Positions 36,001-45,400 of a stretch of DNA of 64,000 bases are shown here, piece after piece. Both the position numbers and the translations under genes were made by a program. Origin of the DNA: Hamiltosporidium tvaerminnensis (Eukaryota > Microsporidia > Dubosqiidae); assembly GCA_022605425.2 (NCBI GenBank), contig JAKIMF020000005.1, forward strand, positions 1,088,501-1,152,500. The letters are read 5' to 3'. The number at the start of each line of letters is the position of its first letter. Position 1 is the stretch's first letter. The notes under the pieces are model-generated. The model saw nothing but the letters and a program-made list of their open reading frames with translations, was not told where the DNA came from and did no database searches.

Positions 36001-36894
36001 AATTTTACTTTCTATGTTTTCCTTCCAAGCGGATCTAGGCTTCTCTTTACGTGTTGCCTCGTCATAGCATACCTGCGCAGCTTGCATGATATACGCGGCT
36101 TCCGTAATTGACTCAGGTACATGAGCTCCTGCATATTCACCGACTACTCGATTTATGAGATCCAGAACTTTACTATCAACCAATTCATTTGGATGTTTTC
36201 TAGTTCGGACTACCACTTTTCCAATTTCGTTCTCAGAGATTTCTTTGATTTTACTCAAGAATTTATCTCTCAGGTTTATGTACTCCGTGGTGTCGGTCAA
36301 GGTGCATGTATCAGCGAGACAAGTGGCGATTCTACGTCGCTCTCCATTCTCTTCTGATTTTACATCCTTTCCCATCTCACTTTGTGCCAATTTTTTTAAC
36401 ACTTCGAGAGTTTCAGTGCAGCCGAATTTCTCATTATAGTACCTGTGAAGCTCTGTCCAGCCATTTCTTGGCATTCTTTCAAACCTTGTCTGTACTGCAA
36501 AAAAAACAATTCGAGGCCATTCCTTCGGGTCGGCTGTTACGGAATCGAATATCGTCCGCAATGCCATTAGCCTGTTACCTTCCGGAATAGCTAGAGTACA
36601 GGGGCTTGTCATGTCGTACGATGGCTCGCACGCAGAGACTTCAACCGAAGAGGGAATTGGTGCATTAGGCGAAGGTAAGGTGTCAAACCCACTATTTTGC
36701 ATTTTACTGCATGTTTGGCTTGGTGGTGGAGGTGTTATTGTTGTGTAGGAGGAGGAAGGTAGGGGAATCGCCGGTGGGTGTAGCTTACATTTTTGTATCT
36801 CACTATCACTCTTTTTCACCTCATCAGCGTCGTTTGCAGCCTTTATTTTGGTATTATTCGATATTTCGCTGCTAACATTTTTCTTTCTACCCAT
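33100..36894 (-). mobile_element. Intact RLE-type non-LTR retrotransposon (Dong/R4-like)
   Basis: This is the only copy in the window with an uninterrupted ORF. The 3' untranslated region is about 30 bp and ends in a motif (33100-33120) that recurs at the same relative place in relics a, b, c, d, e and f, which sets the 3' end. The 5' end is not defined because no relic reaches it; any 5' untranslated sequence lies above 36894. There are no long terminal repeats. The single ORF, C-terminal zinc motif and restriction-like endonuclease place it with the R2/R4/Dong/CRE/NeSL group, and the FIDDL(K) catalytic motif and RHN motif after the zinc finger point to R4/Dong. Confidence 0.85.
33133..36894 (-). 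CDS. Retrotransposon polyprotein: RT plus restriction-like endonuclease
   Basis: This 1253-residue enzyme copies element RNA into DNA at a nick it makes itself. Residues 1-35 are basic and charged, and 39-90 Pro/Ser-rich. The region 100-440 has no recognised motif. RT spans about 445-745: GIDG at 455-458, YRPIT at 511-515, WIDVKKAYDSID at 578-589 (catalytic D580), GILQGDSLSPLLF at 636-648, and FIDD at 682-685 (D684, D685). A thumb-like region follows (740-860). The zinc motif is C976, C979, H988, C993, then RRHN at 1003-1006. The PD-(D/E)XK nuclease shows RPD at 1060-1062, E1077 in LIEVG, and a downstream KLRKY at 1093-1097. Residues 1190-1253 are acidic. All key residues are present and there is no frameshift, so it may be active. 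Confidence 0.92.
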   Translation of the reverse strand: MGRKKNVSSEISNNTKIKAANDADEVKKSDSEIQKCKLHPPAIPLPSSSYTTITPPPPSQTCSKMQNSGFDTLPSPNAPIPSSVEVSACEPSYDMTSPCTLAIPEGNRLMALRTIFDSVTADPKEWPRIVFFAVQTRFERMPRNGWTELHRYYNEKFGCTETLEVLKKLAQSEMGKDVKSEENGERRRIATCLADTCTLTDTTEYINLRDKFLSKIKEISENEIGKVVVRTRKHPNELVDSKVLDLINRVVGEYAGAHVPESITEAAYIMQAAQVCYDEATRKEKPRSAWKENIESKISKLVLSKDLLEKARKQEKLSTSETKSLKKIMREFNLNLSSVTDLSEALVKKNESLNVYEKKITMHESRKQFRKENRMFELFRGRFYRGLSERVESEHVVSRDEIVNFWSTMWNKNENTVTYDDYLIPFVSDNHPTTFPSLDEFVNIINWLPNWKAAGIDGIYNFFIKKLTTLHKYLYDIVKVICLEGTPQADWFYCGLTYLIPKGIPRRGSDYRPITCMSNLYKLTTKCVTKVVQLEVERRGLLAENQLGAVRGVQGAKEQALLNIALNKEYGNNLKATWIDVKKAYDSIDHAYLTQCIENLNLPDWILKFIKVIISKWKIDISVGPEKIMSKKIDRGILQGDSLSPLLFVLCMDPLSRKLNEKYTKVTVQTDAESYSTNHLLFIDDLKHLAKDSSTLSAMTGEAKEFLEVIGLEINKEKSATNDTCCEDTVTFLEGVSVYKYLGIIEDGRGIPTRSSFEEVLSKLISRVERLCHTRLNAKNLFSAINQHAISLINYHIGVLRLEPADFSKLDDAVRAVLVKNKIHLRPGCKERLYLPRTELGRGLHSVELRSEHMLLQLLDCLEKSKEISTRRAAILKVENNNKTHLALIKGFLKVKYRLVEEVTKKSLEEAQLAKLYNEIEKRKLHSKLYNARKNELVSVSDSSRWLKRGNIRPRNEAVFCYIQDRNVFWGADGVCQHCGKSGKTVDHLATRCEKMLGHDYTRRHNEVVRCLHLLLLNRYKFKSSKRIRSHSVQEILDNEYAEIRVDTRIKTDVKIRNNRPDIFILDKKKNKITLIEVGITSQDSLQIVETEKLRKYDLLANELGLIYRCSVEIIPYVMTWDGIVTKYHKSHLKRLEIPMNVEAYIQYIVLKKTVETISFDRRRGLESGLNAEESWERASMGVIMRSEMHEEPIPPLKEAKREEDGVKILKPKNNTPLISQGGTTLEEPTNNINEESDLEEETIVVKEVEENI

Positions 36895-38107
36895 TTTCTT
36901 TAAAAATAATCTTTAATTCGTTTTAAAATTTCAGGCGATTTTTGCTCTTTGGTTATTATCCGTCTAATTTTTGGCACAAAATAAACAATTGTTTTTAAAA
37001 AAAATCACTTAAATACAAATATCTAGAAGTTTTTAGCTGTCTATACGTACAGAGACTTGAATTTATGAAAATTGTTTTAATAAAAGATAGTATTCTGAAT
37101 ATACGAACAAGTCTATTAATACTTCTTAGTTTTACAAGGCTATATTATATATAATAAGTTTAATAGCGAATATTTTTAATGTTTCTTCGTTGACATTCTT
37201 ATCCCGTTTTGTTTGGGTTTGCTGTTTAATTTTATAATCGTATTTTAGATTTCTCTTCACTAAAATCTTCGAACGCTAACAAAAGCATTTAAAATTTTGT
37301 TTTAATTAACGAATTTTACTTCTCGAAAACATGTCCTAATAACATAATAATTGCAGAATTCCAATTAGCTCAAGAAATGTAATTAAACAAATATAAATTT
37401 TATAATTTATAGGTGTGAGTAAAAATGAAAAAATACTTTTAATATATAAACAAAATAGAAAATTCTTAGTAAAACTAGGTCATTAAAAAAAATATTAAAC
37501 TTTTGTTTAAAAATATATTTGGTATATTTCCCAAAGACTTGTTTTATTCATTTGTTAAATTTACGTTTCGAGAACATACAATCTATACTATTACATTTTA
37601 TCAACTTTCTTTACATTTTTTATACCATTATTTGCCATTGGATACAAAATCAAAACAAAAGAAAACTGTCATTTTAAGAAATATCATTCTGATTCGAAAA
37701 ATAATCAAATCTTAGTATTTTTTAACGAGAGAAATTCTTCAAAAAATAAAAGAATCTAATTTTTGTTTAATTAGCAATATAAAACTTAACTGAAATCTAA
37801 GTAACAGTCAATTATTGATTCTTTAAACTACAAAAAAGGGTCAACGTCGAAAAAAATTTTCGTTCATTTAAATTCTAAAAATAGTATTTTTATTCAATAA
37901 AATTTGACGTTTAGAAATACCAACAATTGTTCATACTTACTCCTTTTAATTTACAAACTTCTAAAACATTTTATAAAATTTTGATTAATTGAGATTTATA
38001 GGACAAATCATTTTTGACGTTTTTTGAAAAAAATCAAAATTTTTAACTAAAAACTAAAATAGTAAATTGATTTTAAAACTATAAATACGTATTTTTTTCT
38101 AAAATCT
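36895..38107. other. Spacer between retrotransposon and LRR gene
   Basis: This should hold the undefined 5' end of the retrotransposon and the upstream region of the LRR gene. A 70-codon plus-strand frame at 37503-37715 is hydrophobic and near chance length. I see no clear promoter motif. Confidence 0.4.
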
Positions 38108-40438
38108 ATGAAATTTAATCTCTGCTTCAATCTCATAACGTTATTATACAAACCACTTATTTTTGTGTTTATCTATTATTCGATTGAAAGAGATATTATA
38201 TTTAATGTTGTAAATGAAAATGAAGAGTCGTACATAGCTTCAATTTATAATGAACACAAACCCGAATGTCTATGTCAAATCAAAAGAGATGAGACTAATG
38301 AAAATGACGAAAAAAACTGTTTAGAAAGAATGCTTGTCAGAGATTCAAATAGGCAATATGAACAGTATTATATAGAATTTATTGAGAGAATTGGTATTAA
38401 GTTTGATATATTCGAAAAGTTTAACAAAATAAACAATAATATAGAAATATATCTCTGTCATCATATAAAGAAATCTGATTTTTTAATATTCTATGAGTTT
38501 ATAATTTCATATTATTTTCCGGTACATGAAATGACAATTGAGAAGTTTTATACAATATTATATTTTTTAGAATATTTTAGAGTTGAATGTGATAATAAAT
38601 TTAGGAATGCGGTAAAAAATATTTGGTGTTCTTTAGTGCAATCTGATGAAATGCAAATTTTTGATATTGAAAAAGAATTGTTTCATTTTACCGGGCAAGA
38701 CTATTTTTCACGGGATTTAGTAAAAGAAATATTACATGAATTTTGTAAACTACTGAATAACGGAAAAGATTTAAAATTTTCGTTTTTTATAAAAGAACAT
38801 GAATATTATACATACGATGAATATAAAGGGTTATTTACAGATGATAAAAAACATACTTTAGTAATTAATTACGAATTTAATACATTTTTTGACAAAAAAG
38901 TGGTTGTGAATCATAAAAGTCAATGTTTATTTTTAATTTTTCTAAATACATTAGATATAAAATATTTGCATATAAGGTATTTATATAGAGCGAATATGAA
39001 GAGTTCGTGTTTTATTTTACAAAATTTAAAAAAGATGGTTGATGAGATTGTATTCTTTCAGTGTTACATATCTGATGATGTCATTTGTTCTTTAAATGCA
39101 AATTTAAATTTTAAAAATTTAAAAAAGATAGTTTTTATTGAATCTAAATTTGATACAAATTTCATATTTACAGAGCATTTAAGTAATATAGAGGAATTTA
39201 TATTTTATGAAAAAAATAAATCTGTAAGATATCAAGTTCCTGAAATCGAAGAAAGGGATATTAATATAGCAAAGTTTATAATACAAAGTCTGTTGCATAA
39301 ACACCAAAAACGTTCCATCGAAAAATCTATCAAGAAAGATAAAAAAATACCAAAAGAAAATAAAGATTTCTATTTAAAATTACTTAATGAAAATAACTTT
39401 AAAGGTAAATTTAGAATTATTGAATATTCTCGATTCAAAAATAATAATTTGGAAGTCAAGTGTTTTTATGAGTATAAAGGGGGTTTTAATAATATTTCAA
39501 TTACTTTCAAAAATTTAAATGAGAAACAGTTTTTTACTACCGAAAATACTATTTTAGAACAAAATATAAGGTGTATTAAAATTTCATGTTCAGAAATAAA
39601 ATCTGATTTTTTAAAAGATATTTTAAATATAAAAGGGCTAGAAAGATTAGAAATAAAGTATTCAAATATATATATTGAAAATGAAATTTCTACAAACGAA
39701 TCTATAAAATATTTTAAATTCTGGCCTAATGACAATGATTTTTATTCGATTTTTTCAAAGTTGATAGATATGATGATAGGTCTTCAAGAAATATACTTTT
39801 ATAAGACAAACACTATAAAGTTAAACCGTTTTGCAGATCAAATTTTTTATATTACAGAGTTGAATCTTTGGGATATTGATAGAATGATTTATTTATTAAA
39901 ACTTCTAACAAATAAACAACAATTTGATTTTATAGCTACAAATAAAGATAAAGCAAATTTGAAATTATCTTCAATTCCAGTAAAGTTTTTATTTCAAAAC
40001 TATGATCTAAGCAGTATAAAGAAGCTAAGTATTTGGAATTTGTCTATCGATAATTTAAATGTAAAAGCATTATGTAATTTATTGAGTCTAGTAGAATTTA
40101 ATATATATTGTATTAAATTTCAAAATATTAGTTTTTCAGAATTATTTTGTGCCTCACGGGAATATAAAATAGAAAGAATGGAGTTTGATAAAATTGATAT
40201 ATCAGAAAAAGATTTAATATTTATTGCGAATTTAAAGAAGATTGAATTTATCAAATTATGGAGCTATGGTATACAGGGAAAGGATTACGCTTGGATACGT
40301 ATGTATTTTTTTAATGAGAATTACATTGAACTGGAATATAATGAACAAGCGGATAATCTACCAGAAGAAACTATTAAATATATAAAAGAGAAATTTAAAA
40401 CGAAATATATTGTTATAAGGGACAGTTTAGAGCTTTGA
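38108..40438 (+). CDS. Leucine-rich-repeat-like protein with hydrophobic leader, 776 aa
   Basis: This is a divergent leucine-rich protein of a type amplified in microsporidia; the partner and role are unknown. The N-terminus (residues 1-26, LCFNLITLLYKPLIFVFIYYS region) is a signal peptide or anchor. Residues 112-178 hold a helical module (FLIFYEFI..., then MTIEKFYTILYFLEYFRVE) that is also present in the pseudogene at 60625-62960. From about 280 on there are irregular leucine/isoleucine repeats such as LKKIVFIESKFD, LERLEIKYSNI, LQEIYFYKTN, IKKLSIWNLSID and IEFIKLWSYGIQ, with strand-turn spacing of about 24-30 residues. There is no transmembrane segment at the C-terminus. The ATG at 38108 is preceded by a very AT-rich leader. 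The frame is intact and far beyond chance length. Confidence 0.85.
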   Translation: MKFNLCFNLITLLYKPLIFVFIYYSIERDIIFNVVNENEESYIASIYNEHKPECLCQIKRDETNENDEKNCLERMLVRDSNRQYEQYYIEFIERIGIKFDIFEKFNKINNNIEIYLCHHIKKSDFLIFYEFIISYYFPVHEMTIEKFYTILYFLEYFRVECDNKFRNAVKNIWCSLVQSDEMQIFDIEKELFHFTGQDYFSRDLVKEILHEFCKLLNNGKDLKFSFFIKEHEYYTYDEYKGLFTDDKKHTLVINYEFNTFFDKKVVVNHKSQCLFLIFLNTLDIKYLHIRYLYRANMKSSCFILQNLKKMVDEIVFFQCYISDDVICSLNANLNFKNLKKIVFIESKFDTNFIFTEHLSNIEEFIFYEKNKSVRYQVPEIEERDINIAKFIIQSLLHKHQKRSIEKSIKKDKKIPKENKDFYLKLLNENNFKGKFRIIEYSRFKNNNLEVKCFYEYKGGFNNISITFKNLNEKQFFTTENTILEQNIRCIKISCSEIKSDFLKDILNIKGLERLEIKYSNIYIENEISTNESIKYFKFWPNDNDFYSIFSKLIDMMIGLQEIYFYKTNTIKLNRFADQIFYITELNLWDIDRMIYLLKLLTNKQQFDFIATNKDKANLKLSSIPVKFLFQNYDLSSIKKLSIWNLSIDNLNVKALCNLLSLVEFNIYCIKFQNISFSELFCASREYKIERMEFDKIDISEKDLIFIANLKKIEFIKLWSYGIQGKDYAWIRMYFFNENYIELEYNEQADNLPEETIKYIKEKFKTKYIVIRDSLEL

Positions 40439-40867
40439 AAATATTTAAATAAATTTGTGCCTTTTAAAATTATATGTAAATTATAGGTTTTAAGAATTTA
40501 AATTAAAATTTTCCGGTATTTTTCATTTTTAGTCAATTTTTAGATTTAATCTGTAGAAAAAACAGAAGTATGGATATAATCAGTTTTCTAATACAATATA
40601 TTATAATTTTTTATGAGCTACTTTTTTTCAATATGTATGACAGACAGTCTATATGTGAATTGGAGCTTTGTTACCCTTTTTAAGGTGTGTCTCATGAAAT
40701 TTTAAGGGCGGAAATTAAACGGTCTGTAACCAAAAGCAAATTTTTCTCATTCATAAAATAAACAATTTACTATTCGTAATATATATGTTCTTCGTTTGGA
40801 ATTTCTAATATATTGACACTTTATCTTTTTGTAGGAAATCAATGTTGTCATTCTTTTTAAAAAAATA
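40439..40867. other. Downstream spacer of the LRR gene
   Basis: AT-rich, with no open frames or repeats that I can support. Confidence 0.4.
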
Positions 40868-41185
40868 ATTTATTTAAAGGTGGATGTAGGATAATCACAA
40901 ATAAATAAAAGCATCTGCTTGGTAACTTTATGTATCGGTTATAAGGAAATTATTGTTTGGATTTTTGATACGAATGATAAACAGGCTATATCTTTGACAC
41001 ATTCATAAGATTTGTATGAGAAAAAGATGATCTGAAAAATTATGTGGCTTTTTTCATACGAAAAAGTAAGTAGTTTTTTATGTGGTTATCTTTCCTAAAT
41101 CCGTATAATCAATCATCTATATTAAACATAGAATTTCTTAATGTCATGAAAACAATATAACACATGTCACAGTTCAAAATAAGTA
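40868..41185 (+). repeat. R700 repeat, copy 4 (internally deleted)
   Basis: The head (TGGATGTAGGATAATCACAA, then ATTGTTTGGATTTTTG near 40966) and the tail (AATGTCATGAAAACAATATA from 41141, then ACACATGTCAC) match the longest copy, but about half of the middle is missing. Keeping both ends with a lost centre is the usual form of a non-autonomous derivative. Confidence 0.6.
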
Positions 41186-41362
41186 AAAATCATAAAAAAA
41201 ATAAAAGATAAATAAAGAAATAATAAACTCTGAGATATAAATTAAAAAAAAGAAAAGAAAAAAAGAGTTTACGCTCTTTACTAACACATATCCCATCTCA
41301 TAATCTATTCATTAAACTTTCTTATTAACTTCCTATATGGCCTCACAAATCACTAATAACTC

Positions 41363-41851
41363 TCATAAAACCCTAATACCTCCCTTTCTCTCTCTCCTAA
41401 ACTTAACAAGCACCTCAGGAAAGTTATAACCATCAATATCAAACGAACACTCTACACCACAGTAAATAATACCATCACCTTCTTTCTTACAACACAATTC
41501 ACTTATAAATTTTTCTAAATAATTTTTAAACCTCTCATTATCATAAAACGTACAAAACACAACATTATCTCTTATTGTTACCATACTTATATCTACATTC
41601 CACACCCTTTTAAAATATTTTAATATTTCAGATAATTTACAGTCACCAAAGACAAAGCTATTCCAAAGAGTAAAAGTAGTACTATTAGTATCAACAGGGT
41701 GTGAAGTATTAGTATTAACAGGATGTAAAGTATTAGTATAGGTAATAACACCCTTATAATCATCTATAGTATCACTAACACCCTCTAATCTATTACGGTT
41801 AATAACACCTTCTAATCCACTACAGTCACTATCACCCTTATGATTCTGCCT
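41363..41851 (-). pseudogene. UBA1: Ubiquitin-activating enzyme E1, C-terminal fragment
   Basis: The frame is open for 162 codons and ends with a proper stop, but has no ATG near its start and begins right after a TAG at 41852-41854. Its last 100 or so residues read like the ubiquitin-fold domain of E1: FTLWNSFVF, then LSEILKYFKRVWNVDISMV, then FISELCC, and finally FPEVLVKFRRE at the C-terminus. This is the domain that docks the E2. Before it lies a low-complexity linker with repeats (TLHPVNTNTSHPVDTN region), a style seen in expanded microsporidian proteins. The rest of E1 (adenylation and catalytic cysteine domains) is absent, and the 3' end of an RTE element lies about 25 bp upstream. I infer a truncated copy, either cut by that insertion or a dispersed gene fragment. 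Confidence 0.7.
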
Positions 41852-41874
41852 CTATCCATACTATCTCCGTTATT

Positions 41875-44800
41875 ACTCCATACTTTATATTTATTTATCC
41901 TCAGCGCTACAACTTTCACGAGCCTTGGCCTCCTTCAGTAATGTAGCTCACCAGTCTTTTTCTAGCGCAATATTCCACCAGTCTTCTACCTCCAGAAATC
42001 GTTCCGTCTTTTGATTTGATCAATCCGGCCAGTTCTCGGTCTTCCCACTTCCCTTTTCCGACTGGTATAAGGTTCGAAACTTTAGAAGGTATGCGATGTT
42101 CTCATTCTTAGCAGGTGTCTTACCCAGCGAAGTCTGTTCAGGCCGACCGAGTCTATTATTGGCATATACCTCAATTTAGTGTAGTGTTCCCTGTTGTTTC
42201 GTTTCCCTCACCTGACATTTTCTATTTAAGTTCATAAATATGTCTCAGTACTTTTCTTTCGAACACCGCTTTTTTTTGCTCATCAATCTTCTTCACCACC
42301 AAAGACTCTGATCCATACATGAGAATAATTCGCAGAAGCGTTTTGTAGAGAATGACTTTTGTTTTCTAGTGATGAGCTTAGACTTAAAGTGCTTGAAGGG
42401 ACAATAATAGCAATTGTTCGACGCCTGAATTCTACTTTAAAATTCGTGCGAGCTGCTGTTTTTTAGATCTATTCAGGATTCTAAATAGACAAAATCTTCT
42501 ACTGTTTAAAGATATAATCTCTGAACTTGAATTGAGGAAGTCTTCGGCTATTACTTTATGTCATTTATTGGTCTTTCGAATGTTAATAATCAGGTGCATC
42601 TTCTTGGCTGCAAATTCCAAGACTATGAACGCTCTTTGCTGACTAGCTTCTGATATTGCCATAAGTTCAATACCCTCAGCGTGGCTAGGATTTAAATTTG
42701 CTTGTTAAATTCAAAACTTCGATCTGTAGGCCAGAATCATGGACTACTTTCCCAAAAGCCTAATTATAAAGTAGCCAACCCAGTGAGGTTCCTGCTCTAG
42801 ACTATCAAATGTTCTAACGGTTCTAACAGAGTAGACTGTAGTCTTATTCTGCAATTGGATCCAGAAATTGTCATTTTAGTCAATCTTATCAATTTATGGG
42901 GAATACTAAATTCTTTCATGGCTCTGCAAAGCATTTTTCTATTGACTTTATCATAGGCTGCTTGCGGTCTATAAAAAGGTGGATAAAACTTAACTTATAT
43001 TTGAATTTTTTTTCCAAAATTTTTTTGGTGAATAAATCACGTCCGATGTCGATCTATCTATCGGGAACCTGCATTGGTATGCTCCAATGATGTTCTCTAC
43101 ACAAGATAGCAGTCATATAAAAATAACGCTAGACAGAACTTTTTAGGTTGTGTTCGGAAGAGATATTACTCGGTAATTTTCACGATTCTTGTGTACCTTT
43201 TTTTGTAAATCAAAAAGACGAGACTTTTACCCCATTCTTTAGAAATTTTCTCTTCTTATCATCTCTCTCTAAGTAAATGCGTCAGCTCATTAATGTAATT
43301 TCTACTAGCTTTTTTAAACTGTTCATATGAATTCAGTCTGTTTTGGGGCTTTAATATTTTTCGGTTTTTCCACGGCTTTATTTACTTCTTCATAAGAAGG
43401 CACAGTGTCTTCATGGCTACCAGTATCTTCTAGTTTGTCAAACATTTGTCTGTGTCTGCTTGATTTCCGCATTCATCCAGTAGGTCGCAAAAATGTCATG
43501 ACCATATATTATAAACCTTGAATGCCTCTTTAGGCTCACCAGTTTTACTTGCACAGCTTTTTGTTCACGGAATGAAAGCTTTTCGGTATTATTTACCTTT
43601 CTAAACATTTATCTGCTAGATGTTAAGTTTTATATTTCTGAATTAGCTCTATTTGCTTTATCATTAACTTTCTCTTCTTAGCTCGGGGTATCTCTTTTCC
43701 TCATTGCTTAATCTATATATATATCAGTATCTACTCTAGACATTTTTTTTGTTTCAGAAAGTTGTAGGCATCATTCTTAGCCTTGGTTGTGCTTGCCATT
43801 CCTCATCAAACCCTTCATTTCTTATAATACTTCGCTTTAATCAAATGGATACACGGCCTGTTGCTACTATATTATGTTTTAGGATGTTCTTATGTCATCT
43901 ATAACTTTCTTACTCTGTTCTCTAACTATTTCGTTTGTTTTTGACTCATATATTTTCTTCCCTTTCTCATATTTTAACATACGGGTGTTATATCCAACAG
44001 AACTCGTTATTTTTAATTTCTGGTGTGTCAGATTATTGCTCTTGGTTGTGCAACATAAAGGAAATAATCCCTTTCGATATTTGCACTGCATTGTACTCTA
44101 ATATATTGTAAGATGGTTTTGTGACGTTTGATAATGTGTGTATGATCCATTTGGTAGACCGTATCTTAGTCCGGGGTCTTTTAAGTACCCTTGTGTATGT
44201 TCCCACGATCAAAAATTGTTCCCAAAATTAAATTTCCTCTTATTGCAAAATTAAGTAATCGGAATCCATTTTCGGGATGCTCCTTATGTAAATTATTTTC
44301 TAATTCTGCTACAGACATAATCCTTTCCTATTTTTGCGTCCATGTCTCCTAACAGAAATTGAATGTATTTTCTAGGACAATCTTCATATACTTTCCCTAA
44401 GAGAGCATAAAAGGCTTTCTTTTCCTCCCCAGTTGAATCTTCTGCGAGAGCATATGCATTGAGGATAATATAGTTCAATTTTTTTCTTTTATTATGATTT
44501 TAGATTGCCGGGGTCTGTAGCTCTTAAAATCACTTACAAGCGGTTTTATTTTGTTTCCAAGCATGAATTCTGTCCCAAGTAGGTAATGTTTTTCGTGACA
44601 GCTACAATAAAGTGAAATGCTCTTCTTATTTACATTTCTTTTTCCTGTCGATTCCAGTTCTTGTGGGCGTATGATGACAGATTACGTTGAGATATCACAT
44701 CAGACATACACACCGGGCCTCGAGTCTATATAGGGAACGCTTATTTTATGTTACAAGTAGAATTTTGGTTTTTTGTTTAACTACGTTATCTATTTTTTCA

Positions 44801-44968
44801 ATTTTCCGACTGAGTTATATTACGTTTTTTGGTTTCGTAGCATGTTGGTTTTAAAGAGTGGCTTGTTAGCCTTACGCCCAAGCCTGGAAAACTAGTTCCT
44901 TCTGGTTTTTACTTACGACAAGCAAGGAATACCCTAGGCCAATTCTGCTCCATGCAAGAAGGGACCGA
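41875..44968 (-). mobile_element. RTE-type (APE) non-LTR retrotransposon, decayed, near full length
   Basis: About 3.1 kb, the usual length for RTE. The 5' end (44840-44968) shares the head seen in both short elements. The endonuclease region (44700-43900) gives FMLGNKIKPLV, INAY-like LNAYALAEDS, LLGDMDAKIG, NGFRLLNFA and HKGT...(Q)IDH; 44293-44478 is still open for 61 codons. The RT region gives HKKG (near 43200), FIDRKQAYDKVNRKML (near 42950) and the tail ILMYGSESLVVKKIDEQKKA (near 42300). The last part gives HRIPSKVSNLIPVGKGK and ARKRLVSYITEGGQGS (41890-42100), then an AATAAATA-type tail. Stops and frameshifts are frequent. It is close to insect-type RTE elements, which suggests acquisition from an arthropod host lineage (inference). 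Confidence 0.8.
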
Positions 44969-44974
44969 TCAAAC

Positions 44975-45400
44975 CTATATATGTTATCAAATTGAGGTTT
45001 GATTGCAAATGATAAGTTTGGACTAAGAACCTCTGCTTGGCATGTTTTTTAAGATGAAATACGTAAGCTCACAATAAAGCAGCCAACCTATATTATTTTT
45101 TATCAAGAAGCCTTTTTTTGAACTTTATAAAGAATTTGGTCAAAGGAGTTAAGTTATTTGATGAAAAGGTTTAAAAAATATGAAGTCTGCATCTCTCAGT
45201 TGTAAAGCAAACTCATGATGTTTATTAAACACACCCAGTAAAAACAATTTAGAAAAAAACGTATCTGATACATAAACCAACTATTTGTTCGATACTTATT
45301 CCATAATTACTCCGTCTGCACTTTAAATCACAGCTTTAATTTCTTTCTGAATTAACCAATGTTTGACATTATATTTTATTTATTCATAATAAAGCCATTC
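44975..45400 (-). mobile_element. RLE retrotransposon relic g (RT fragment)
   Basis: The reverse complement of 44985-45180 aligns with the part of the intact element that encodes LTTLHKYLYDIVKVI and DWFYCGLTYLIPKG through PITCMSNLYKL (residues 465-525). The best block is GTGAGCTTACGTATTT near 45060. It abuts the 5' end of the RTE element. The match fades toward 45400, and there is no open frame. Confidence 0.6.

Noticed and set aside
33137-36590. Several plus-strand frames of 69-109 codons
   Set aside because: They are antisense shadows of the 1253-codon retrotransposon ORF.
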